Of a DNA stretch of 5,645 bases, positions 1-5,645 are shown one piece after another (position 1 is the stretch's first letter; each line of letters starts with the position of its first letter). Made by a program: the position numbers and the translations under genes. The notes under the pieces are model-generated. The model saw nothing but the letters and a program-made list of their open reading frames with translations. It did no database searches and was not told where the DNA came from. Source of the stretch: Anaerolineae bacterium (GTDB lineage Bacteria; Chloroflexota; Anaerolineae; B4-G1; DUEL01); NCBI GenBank assembly GCA_029932895.1, contig JAOZPF010000200.1, positions 1 to 5,645 of the forward strand, in the 5' to 3' direction.

Positions 1-772
1 ACACCAGGAAAAGCAGAATGTTCGTCAAGCCGTGGGCCAACGTCACCCCCAGCAACGACCGCGTGCGCTGCACCGCCCAGCCAAAGAACAACCCCACTGC
101 GAGGACAAAGAGGACGTCAATGAACGAGCGGTAGCCAATGTGCAGCACGGCAAAGAGCACAGCCACATAGACAAGACCCCAGCGCCCCAGTCCCTCTTGT
201 GCCACCCGCTGCATCAGCCCGCGAAAAGTCATCTCCTCCAACAACCCGGTAGAGAACAACAGAATCAAGGCTGGCAACCACAGGTCGCGCCAGTCCGGCG
301 AGGTCGCCAGCGGGCTGGGGTGCAGAATCAGGTACTCTGCCACACCGAGAACCAAACCGCTAAGGGCGATACCCATCTGGAGCGGCAAGCGGCGCAGGTT
401 CAAGCCCAGATCGCGCCAGGAAAAACCCAATGCCCGCCCGGCCACGAACAACCCCACAAATAGCGGCAGGCTGGTGAGCAGGTACCAGTACACAGCCGCA
501 AAGTGAGTCAACGGCAACGAGAGGCTGAGGATGCGGATGAGGGGAGCAAAGGCCAGGCTGACCAGCAAGGTCCGCGCCTCCCTGCTCTCGACGCGCGAGG
601 AGTGGAAAAGCATCATCAGGAGCAGCAGGCAGTGCATCGCCATTCCCGCCCGCGGTTCGGTGTATGTGGTCAGGGCCTCGGCCAGCGCGATGCCGAGCAG
701 GTAAGCGAGCGCCGCCGTCGCCAGGGGGTTGGATTGGTAAAACGCACGGGCCCGGCGGACGATGTGGCTCAC
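1..772 (-). CDS. CPBP-family intramembrane metalloprotease (3' end cut off by window edge)
   Basis: This is a polytopic membrane protein of the CPBP (CAAX protease / bacteriocin-processing, Abi, PF02517) family. 257 residues are visible before the frame runs off the left edge. All three family motifs are present: EEMTFR (residues 179-184, EExxxR), FAVLH (207-211, FxxxH) and HGLTN (247-251, HxxxN). The Glu pair and the two His residues are the expected metal and catalytic residues, so the protein looks active. Hydrophobic segments lie at about 18-36, 46-56, 66-86, 92-112, 132-150, 165-178, 198-215, 218-233 and 243 onward. Only a short tail should be missing. The start is GTG at 772, overlapping the DUF1616 stop as GTGA. 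It follows an exact AGGAGG at 782-777 with a four-base spacer. Family members cleave proteins within or near membranes. The substrate here is unknown, and a role in maturing a surface protein of the same operon is inference. Confidence 0.9.
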   Translation of the reverse strand, partial: MSHIVRRARAFYQSNPLATAALAYLLGIALAEALTTYTEPRAGMAMHCLLLLMMLFHSSRVESREARTLLVSLAFAPLIRILSLSLPLTHFAAVYWYLLTSLPLFVGLFVAGRALGFSWRDLGLNLRRLPLQMGIALSGLVLGVAEYLILHPSPLATSPDWRDLWLPALILLFSTGLLEEMTFRGLMQRVAQEGLGRWGLVYVAVLFAVLHIGYRSFIDVLFVLAVGLFFGWAVQRTRSLLGVTLAHGLTNILLFLV

Positions 773-1632
773 GGTTCCTCCTTTACCACGTCGATCCACA
801 ACTGCAGCGAGCGGTATGGCTCGCCATCATCATCGCGGAACAGGAGGAAATCAACCCGCTGATCAGGGCCCGCTTCGGGAAGGGCATAGTCGAGGTCCCG
901 CTCCCAGGTCTCGCCATCCTCCAGCCTCACCGGGCCGGACGCGCCGACCTGATGCTCTCCCACCCAGATCTCCACCCGATACTCCGCTGCCACCCCCTCA
1001 CGGTTGGTGATGCCCACGGTGACCGTCACCGGCTCCCCCACCAGCGCCTGGCGAGGGTAATTCTCGGCCAGTCCCTCTGGGCCGAGGGCATAGAACTCGG
1101 TGAAATAGTCACTGGGTTTTGGTAACAGGATGATCGCGGCGGCGGAGATGGCGGCGGTGAGTAGAGCGCCCACCAACACAGCATAGAGGATGCGGCTGGT
1201 GCGGTCCTGGCTCATCCACCAACCTCTCAGGTCCAGCCCGATGGCAATCGCAGGGCGCTCTGCTGGCGGGAGGCGCTGGCGGCGGAGCCAGGCCACCACC
1301 GAGCAGGCGGTGATAAAGAGAGCCTCGGCCACAACGATGGGCCACAAGCGAATGCCCCAAGGCAGCCTGTCTAGAGCGAGGGCGATGGGAGGGACAATGG
1401 CAACGCTCAGGCCAAAGGAGAGCGCCAGCCGCTCCAAGCCGTCCAGGTCGCCAGCGCGGGGAAAGAGGGCTGCCTGAAGGGTATAGCCAGGGACGAGGAG
1501 AACAAAAAAGAGACCCAGGAGCAGGCGCAGCAGCGACAGCGGCGCAGGGAGGCCCTGGACGCCCAGGGCGATGAGGGCGAGCAGGACAAGGCCAAGTATG
1601 GCAATCGGAACGAATTCGTTGCGGATGGTCAT
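769..1632 (-). CDS. DUF1616 family membrane protein
   Basis: This 287-residue protein has four N-terminal membrane segments (about 8-26, 32-52, 67-87, 97-117) and a fifth at about 147-169. A soluble beta-rich C-terminal domain (about 175-287) follows. Two stretches match the DUF1616 family as I know it: LVPGY at 46-50 at the end of the second segment, and FTEFYALGPEGLAENYP at 177-193 just after the last one. The C-terminal part reads like an Ig-like sandwich (VTVTVGITNREG at 202-213, then YRVEIWVGE) and is expected outside the membrane. The biochemical function of DUF1616 is unknown. Members occur near surface-glycan and surface-protein genes. The start is ATG at 1632, preceded by AGGTGA (1639-1634); the upstream in-frame stop is TAG at 1656-1654. 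It overlaps the downstream CPBP gene by four bases, which implies coupled translation and perhaps a shared task. Confidence 0.88.
   Translation of the reverse strand: MTIRNEFVPIAILGLVLLALIALGVQGLPAPLSLLRLLLGLFFVLLVPGYTLQAALFPRAGDLDGLERLALSFGLSVAIVPPIALALDRLPWGIRLWPIVVAEALFITACSVVAWLRRQRLPPAERPAIAIGLDLRGWWMSQDRTSRILYAVLVGALLTAAISAAAIILLPKPSDYFTEFYALGPEGLAENYPRQALVGEPVTVTVGITNREGVAAEYRVEIWVGEHQVGASGPVRLEDGETWERDLDYALPEAGPDQRVDFLLFRDDDGEPYRSLQLWIDVVKEEP
777..782 (-). promoter_or_regulatory. Strong ribosome binding site for the CPBP protease gene
   Basis: On the minus strand AGGAGG (in the context AAAGGAGG) sits four bases upstream of GTG at 772, inside the last codons of the DUF1616 gene. It is the strongest Shine-Dalgarno sequence I see in the window. 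It decides the GTG start over the in-frame ATGs at residues 44 and 46. Confidence 0.8.
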
Positions 1633-1642
1633 TTCACCTGGC

Positions 1643-1753
1643 TCAGCGGTATCCTACCACATACAGCCCCAATTTCAAGAACTCGGTCCAGGTCTCCCGC
1701 AGCCCATCCCGCGTCTGCCACCACGAGTCGGCCCGGTACCAATGGTCGCTCAC
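1643..1753 (-). CDS. Possible 36-residue aromatic-rich microprotein
   Basis: The 136 bases between the glycosyltransferase stop and the DUF1616 start hold a short frame beginning at GTG 1753 and ending at TGA 1645-1643. The product has four Trp (5, 11, 12, 22), three Tyr (6, 31, 35) and one Phe (25), a charged middle (TRDGLRETWTEF, 14-25) and a hydrophobic end (LKLGLYVVGYR, 26-36), as in a short peripheral membrane peptide. By hand count 30 of 36 codons end in G or C, as in the flanking genes; the competing 47-codon frame over the same bases has 27 of 47. It lies in the glycosyltransferase frame, 15 bases past that stop, so reinitiation could supply translation. The Shine-Dalgarno sequence is weak (only GAG about nine bases upstream). 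I recognise no family. Alternatives are a degraded C-terminal extension of the glycosyltransferase, or non-coding DNA. Confidence 0.45.
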   Translation of the reverse strand: MSDHWYRADSWWQTRDGLRETWTEFLKLGLYVVGYR

Positions 1754-1768
1754 CGGGCGTCTCGGCGG

Positions 1769-2893
1769 TCATCCCGCCGCCTCCCGATACACCGCCACCG
1801 TCTCTCTGGCCGTCCGCTCCCAGGTGAACTGCCCGGCCCGCTCCAACCCCTTGGTCCGCAATTCGGCCTGCAGATCGGTGTCCGCTAGCACCAGCGCCAT
1901 CGCCTCTGCCAGACCCTCCACGTCGTAGGGGTCCACCATTATAGCCGCGTCCCCGACCACCTCGGGCAACGAGGAGGTATTGGAGCAAACCACCGGCGTA
2001 CCGCAGGCCATCGCCTCCAGGGGGGGCAGGCCGAAGCCCTCATATAGGGAGGGGAAAAGGAAAAGAGCGGCACCGGAATAGATGGCCGGGAGGTCGGCGT
2101 CGCCGAGCGGGCCGGTTGCGATCACTTTGTCTGCAATCTCCAACCGCCGCACTATGGCCTCCACCGGGGTCTGCTTCCAGGCTCTTGGTCCGACGAGCAC
2201 GAAACGGAGAGAGGGCAAATGACGCACGATGGCGGCGAAAGCCTCCAGCGCGCGCTCCACGTTCTTGCGAATCGTCAATGCCCCCACGTAGAGAACATAG
2301 GGGTCAGATAACCCAAAGCGTTCCCGCAGATAGGGCCGCACTTGGCCGTCGGGGAGAGGGTGGAAGCGTCCATCCACACCATAGGGAACGATCCGCAAAG
2401 AGCGGGCGGAGAGACCTAGGTACTGCTGAATATCGAGCGCGGAGCGATGGCTCACCGTGATGACCGCATCGGTCCTTGGCAGATGATGGGGAAGCCAATA
2501 ACGATAGATCAAGGTGTCCAACAGCGAACTGGTGCCCGGGAAACTCCAGGCAAAGACATCGTGGACCGTGACAACGGCGCGCGCCCCATCCGTGCCAAAG
2601 AGAAAGGGGGTAATACCAGTGGGGTCGTGGATCACGTCCAGGCCCAGCCGCCGGGCAACCCAGGGGATCAGCAAGGCACCAAAGGTAAGCAGGCCGGGCA
2701 GGAGGCGACAGCCGGGCAACGATGCATACCGGAGACCTTTCTTGCTAGCCAGAGGACCAGCTCCGCCGGCCGCCAGCAGCGTCACCTCCGGCCCATCTCT
2801 CAGGACTGCCAGCGCGCGGGCCAGTTCCAGAGTGTAGCGACCGATGCCGGTGAGCGGGCGGTCAAGACCATAGGTCAGCAACCCAATCTTCAT
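1769..2893 (-). CDS. GT4-family (GT-B fold) glycosyltransferase
   Basis: This 374-residue cytoplasmic retaining glycosyltransferase is predicted to move a sugar from a nucleotide donor to a lipid-linked or glycan acceptor. The N-terminal Rossmann domain (about 1-170) has TGIGRY at 15-20, the acceptor-side glycine loop, then HDVF at 111-114 and ITVS at 145-148. The C-terminal donor domain (GT4/GT1 type, about 185-360) has YVGALTIRKN ending at 211, with R209 and K210 in the usual phosphate-binding place, and EGFGLPPLE at 285-293, the full E-x7-E motif. Length and ending (FTWERTARETVAVYREAAG) are typical, so it is complete. ATG at 2893 is preferred because GGTGA (2903-2899) lies five bases upstream and the protein then begins MKIGLL, as is usual in the family. 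GTG at 2902, overlapping the previous stop as GTGA, is possible but has no purine-rich site. The sugar and acceptor cannot be read from sequence. Confidence 0.93.
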   Translation of the reverse strand: MKIGLLTYGLDRPLTGIGRYTLELARALAVLRDGPEVTLLAAGGAGPLASKKGLRYASLPGCRLLPGLLTFGALLIPWVARRLGLDVIHDPTGITPFLFGTDGARAVVTVHDVFAWSFPGTSSLLDTLIYRYWLPHHLPRTDAVITVSHRSALDIQQYLGLSARSLRIVPYGVDGRFHPLPDGQVRPYLRERFGLSDPYVLYVGALTIRKNVERALEAFAAIVRHLPSLRFVLVGPRAWKQTPVEAIVRRLEIADKVIATGPLGDADLPAIYSGAALFLFPSLYEGFGLPPLEAMACGTPVVCSNTSSLPEVVGDAAIMVDPYDVEGLAEAMALVLADTDLQAELRTKGLERAGQFTWERTARETVAVYREAAG

Positions 2894-2898
2894 ACTGG

Positions 2899-2903
2899 TC
2901 ACC
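2899..2903 (-). promoter_or_regulatory. Ribosome binding site for the GT4 gene, containing the upstream stop
   Basis: GGTGA on the minus strand lies five bases before ATG 2893 and contains the TGA stop of the GT-C-like gene. A ribosome finishing that gene would stop on the site for the next one, as in stop-start coupling. It favours ATG 2893 over GTG 2902. Confidence 0.5.
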
Positions 2904-4485
2904 GCTGATATGGGGTCTGCGGACGTCTATGGTACAGATGCACCTCGCCGTTGTCATAAATTCGCAACCAGTTCAGCACCGATGGCATAGCTACTCCCAT
3001 TCGCAGACCGCGCTCACGTTCTCGTTCAGAAAACAGAACATACCGATCCTGTGATTTGAGCATATAGGCGTCATAAAAGTTCTGGCTCTGCCCATACTTG
3101 AATTGGAACAGCGCGGCGATACGCTCATCCAAGCCATTCCAGATGTTGGCAAAACGAAGATGGTTATCAGTCCAATAGGCAGCTGAATCCTCCGCCGCTG
3201 AATAAAAGCTCCATTTGTTGCTAAATAACGGCTCGTTAGTGGCCTTGAAGACCGAGGCCAGAGCAAACCAAGTGACAGAGAGCGCCATCAAGCCAAAAAC
3301 GATACGGCGCTTCCACTCCCGCAACCGGGGTGACGCCGCCAAACGCCACACAGCCCGCGCCAGCAGGCATACAGCCAGCACCGTGAAACCGGGGAAGATG
3401 CGTAGTTGCATGTTCTCTCCAAGCACTCCTGCCATGTCTACGATGATAGAGAGAGCAACCTGGATAGCAAAACCTGCGTATAACAGCCAGTCCAAACTCT
3501 CGCGCAACCCCAGACTCTCCTGACCGTTCAGGATGCGCTTGGCGCGCCGCAGCCACTCGGCAAATGATAGAGCAATGAGCGACCAGGTAAAAGTGGTCAG
3601 TCCCAGATAGATCCGCGGACTGACCCAACCGAATGAAATGTAGGCATAAGGATTGCCTTGAGGTTCAGCATTCAAGGCAAGTGCGCCGGCCCGATCCCAT
3701 ATCGTACGCAGAGTACGCAGGTCAGAAAGTGCCTGGGGATAAAGATAAGCCATAAAGGCAAAGAGCAACACTCCACAAGAGAGCGCGATGTACATCAGCC
3801 GCCGCAGGTCTCTCGGAGATGCCGACCGGCGCCTTGGGAACATGGCAGCCACCAGCCCCAGCAGCAAGCTGAGCATGACAGCAACGAGAAATGTTGAGGC
3901 AAAAAACACATTCGTCGCAATCATAGCAAAGATAATCAGGTAAAACAAGCCCACGTACACTGCCGTCTTGCGCAATGATTGGTTAACACTGCGATAGAGT
4001 AACATCAGCGCCATCATCATCAAAGGCCAGTCCAGCTTTTCATGCGAACCGCGCAGGGTGACAAACAACACGTCCGGTTGCAACAGCAGGAAAAGAGTGG
4101 CCAGGATAGCCACGCGCCTGTCGCGCGTGACCTGAATGAAAAAGGCGAGTGAAGTCAGACCAAGGCCGAGCGCAGCTACAGGGGGATATATCGCCGCTTG
4201 CAGTGTCTGGAGCGAGAGGCCGGTGGCAGCGAGAACGACCAGAGAGAGCGCCTGATAAGCAAGGCCATGAGGGTAGAATGACCCCATTGGGTTGATAGTG
4301 CCCTGAGTATGCGCCACATCTATGAAATAGGTCATCCTGGCACTATCGCCCTCCGTCCATTGACCATGGTAGCGCAGTACGATATACCCCCCGACAGCCA
4401 ACGCATACAGCAAGAGCAGTGCAGCGAGTAGACGCGCTGGAGATGGCCCGGACATGGTGCTCGAACGATCACCCAAGGGACTCAT
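2899..4485 (-). CDS. Polytopic membrane protein, probable GT-C type glycosyltransferase
   Basis: This 528-residue protein has about eleven or twelve membrane segments between residues 17 and 412 and a soluble C-terminal part (about 413-528) expected on the outer face. After the first segment (17-37) a loop carries WTEGDSARM (43-51). An acidic pair (E45, D47) in the first outer loop is the usual catalytic position of GT-C enzymes that use polyprenyl-phosphate sugars. YPHGLAYQ (71-78) before the next segment is also typical of that superfamily. The end, NGEVHLYHRR (512-521), resembles the closing strand of PMT/ArnT-like proteins. The assignment rests on topology and the loop motif, with no named family recognised; an O-antigen polymerase-like role is less likely. 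The start ATG at 4485 overlaps the upstream stop as ATGA and has GAGGGG upstream; ATG at 4455 is an in-frame alternative. Its bases look less GC-rich than those of its neighbours. Confidence 0.72.
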   Translation of the reverse strand: MSPLGDRSSTMSGPSPARLLAALLLLYALAVGGYIVLRYHGQWTEGDSARMTYFIDVAHTQGTINPMGSFYPHGLAYQALSLVVLAATGLSLQTLQAAIYPPVAALGLGLTSLAFFIQVTRDRRVAILATLFLLLQPDVLFVTLRGSHEKLDWPLMMMALMLLYRSVNQSLRKTAVYVGLFYLIIFAMIATNVFFASTFLVAVMLSLLLGLVAAMFPRRRSASPRDLRRLMYIALSCGVLLFAFMAYLYPQALSDLRTLRTIWDRAGALALNAEPQGNPYAYISFGWVSPRIYLGLTTFTWSLIALSFAEWLRRAKRILNGQESLGLRESLDWLLYAGFAIQVALSIIVDMAGVLGENMQLRIFPGFTVLAVCLLARAVWRLAASPRLREWKRRIVFGLMALSVTWFALASVFKATNEPLFSNKWSFYSAAEDSAAYWTDNHLRFANIWNGLDERIAALFQFKYGQSQNFYDAYMLKSQDRYVLFSERERERGLRMGVAMPSVLNWLRIYDNGEVHLYHRRPQTPYQR

Positions 4486-5606
4486 TGCCCATTACCCCTC
4501 GCCCCACGGGCGGCCACCAGAGCTATGATAGCAGCGGCCGAACCAAGAGAGGCAAGAAACACAACCAGCAAAAGTGGTTGGCTCACGTTGCTCAGCCGCA
4601 AGATCGTAGCTACGTCAAGCGACGGTCGTGCGGCCACCCACACACTCAACGAGTTATTGGCCGAGACAGACGACAGCGACGGTTGCTCTTCACCTTCATC
4701 CCAGACCAGCGCTATTTGCCACTCGCCCGGCGCAGGCGGCGCCCAATCGAAGCACACTGGTACCGGATGGCCGGCCAGCAGCGTGACCGTCATCGCGCCG
4801 ACGAATTGCAGTGGCGAATCGGGACCGGCAGCATACGCGCGCACAGGCAGTTCCTCCAGGTCCTCCAGGCCCACATTGCGGATGGATGCCTCTATCTGAA
4901 CGGGATCCATCTCGGCCGGCGCGGGGCTGCTCAATCGCAGAGAACCAGGAACAATCTCTGGCTGCGCTGGCGTCAGGGGTTCTGCCTGGAACAGGCCGTC
5001 GTTGTGGGTGACAACATATTCTCCCGGCATCAGCCCTTGCAGGCCCAACCAGTCAGCGCCTGTAGCGATCTGAAATCCAGGCTCAAGCGTCAGCACACAG
5101 CGGAAGCCAGTGTCCGTGGGCCGGAAATCTCGCAGCGCAACCCTTTCAACACGCATCTCCGGCCCATCGAACTGTGCCATCATTGCCTCAAAGTCCCCGG
5201 GGGCAAAGTCGCGCCGGTTGGCTTCCAATTGCTGGCCCAATGCCAGCCACTCTTCGTGATTGCGCGGAGGCAGTGTCTCGAAGAGCGCTGGAGATACATC
5301 GGCCCGTTTTAGCAATACCTGCCCACCCCCCGAATAAATCAGGTACCCGCTGGCGAAGTTGAGCTGACGGCGTACATCTTCGTGTTCCAGATATTGCCAT
5401 TGGTCCAGGTAAGCGTCGCCGTCGAGGTTGGCATAGCATAGATCAACGCGACTATCAATCTTCCAAGTGCCGGCCTCGGCTCCGAGCAAATGCAGTCGAT
5501 GGTCTAGAGAGCTGAAATATAGATATGGCAGATCTTGTAGGAGAAGATTGTACTCTACCCGCAATCCATCAATATCCCCCCTATTGGAATGGGACATTGA
5601 CCCCAC
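4482..5606 (-). CDS. Membrane-anchored surface protein with CARDB-like domain and an unrecognised N-terminal region (start uncertain)
   Basis: The frame gives 374 residues from GTG 5606. Residues 1-220 form a soluble region I do not recognise, with NLDGDAYLD at 60-68 and ETLPPRNHEEWLALGQQLEA at 110-129. Residues about 224-326 look like a CARDB/Ig-like beta domain: VQIEASIRNVG (236-246), a strand pattern, FDWAPPAPGEWQIAL (286-300) and an NNSLSVWV ending. One membrane segment follows (about 344-365), then a short Arg-containing tail, ARGARGNGQ. The beta domain would face outward, yet no signal peptide is visible. The frame stays open through the right edge, so the true start may lie outside. 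Against this, GGAG (5615-5612) stands five bases before GTG 5606, a good start signal; ATG 5597 is a third choice. The function is unknown; a role in binding or anchoring a surface polymer is inference. It overlaps the next gene by four bases. Confidence 0.7.
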   Translation of the reverse strand: MGSMSHSNRGDIDGLRVEYNLLLQDLPYLYFSSLDHRLHLLGAEAGTWKIDSRVDLCYANLDGDAYLDQWQYLEHEDVRRQLNFASGYLIYSGGGQVLLKRADVSPALFETLPPRNHEEWLALGQQLEANRRDFAPGDFEAMMAQFDGPEMRVERVALRDFRPTDTGFRCVLTLEPGFQIATGADWLGLQGLMPGEYVVTHNDGLFQAEPLTPAQPEIVPGSLRLSSPAPAEMDPVQIEASIRNVGLEDLEELPVRAYAAGPDSPLQFVGAMTVTLLAGHPVPVCFDWAPPAPGEWQIALVWDEGEEQPSLSSVSANNSLSVWVAARPSLDVATILRLSNVSQPLLLVVFLASLGSAAAIIALVAARGARGNGQ

Positions 5607-5611
5607 TCTCG

Positions 5612-5615
5612 CTCC
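5612..5615 (-). promoter_or_regulatory. Candidate ribosome binding site for GTG 5606
   Basis: On the minus strand GGAG, within GGTGGAG, precedes GTG 5606 with a five-base spacer. It supports a start inside the window. The frame is open upstream, so the site could also be chance within a longer coding region. Confidence 0.4.
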
Positions 5616-5645
5616 ACCCTCAAAGACCGCCTGTGCGGTTTCTGT

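Noticed and set aside
32..463. 143-codon open frame on the plus strand
   Set aside because: It is antisense to the CPBP protease, whose three motifs show that the minus strand is coding. Its own product is low-complexity Gln/His/Pro-rich.
664..1125. 153-codon plus-strand frame spanning the DUF1616/CPBP junction
   Set aside because: It is antisense to the DUF1616 C-terminal domain and the CPBP start, and its composition is not protein-like.
1643..1771. Readthrough or recoding of the glycosyltransferase TGA to add a 42-residue extension
   Set aside because: The downstream short ORF is in the same frame, but the glycosyltransferase already ends as complete GT4 proteins do. No recoding element is apparent, so a separate short gene is simpler.
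1629..1988. 119-codon minus-strand frame overlapping the glycosyltransferase end
   Set aside because: Its upstream part is a Gly/Arg-rich shadow of the glycosyltransferase. Only the last 47 codons, after ATG 1772, deserve attention and are discussed as a finding.
3236..3628. 130-codon minus-strand frame inside the GT-C-like gene
   Set aside because: It is an out-of-frame shadow of a long membrane protein gene with a clear hydrophobic pattern.
4852..4869. Tandem 9-base repeat TCCTCCAGG x2
   Set aside because: It encodes an acidic/Leu stretch (LEDLEE) in the CARDB-like gene in frame. Two copies are explained by codon choice.
4419..5312. 297-codon open frame on the plus strand
   Set aside because: It lies antisense to the CARDB-like gene and is rich in Arg, Gln and His, as expected of a mirror frame of a GC-rich gene. 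It has no domain-like pattern.

Overview
The window is gene-dense and every supported gene lies on the minus strand. Read in the direction of transcription (high to low coordinates) they are: a C-terminally membrane-anchored protein with a CARDB-like domain (5606-4482, perhaps starting beyond the right edge); a polytopic GT-C-like membrane protein (4485-2899); a GT4-family glycosyltransferase (2893-1769); a possible 36-residue aromatic-rich microprotein (1753-1643); a DUF1616 membrane protein (1632-769); and a CPBP-family intramembrane metalloprotease (772 to the left edge, cut off near its end). Junctions are four-base overlaps or close to it, and no internal promoter or convincing terminator is seen, so this looks like one translationally coupled operon.

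The gene set suggests a cell-surface glycan locus. A cytoplasmic GT4 enzyme would add sugars from nucleotide donors. A GT-C-like membrane protein would act on the outer face with a lipid-linked sugar. An outward-facing beta-domain protein and DUF1616 and CPBP membrane proteins would help process, anchor or export the product. The enzyme classes of GT4 and CPBP are clear from motifs. The substrates, and the roles of DUF1616 and the right-hand protein, are not visible in the sequence.

The DNA is GC-rich overall. The protein style (DUF1616 beside glycosyltransferases, CARDB-like extracellular domains, CPBP proteases) fits a bacterium such as Chloroflexota (Anaerolineae-like). That is an impression from gene content and has not been tested by phylogeny. 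There are no RNA genes, CRISPR arrays, insertion sequences or sizeable repeats.

The best candidates for something undescribed are three. The 136-base gap between the glycosyltransferase and DUF1616 holds a short ORF with protein-like composition. The N-terminal two thirds of the right-hand anchored protein match no family I recognise. DUF1616 is tightly coupled to a CPBP protease in the same operon as a protein whose C-terminal tail looks like a processing signal.
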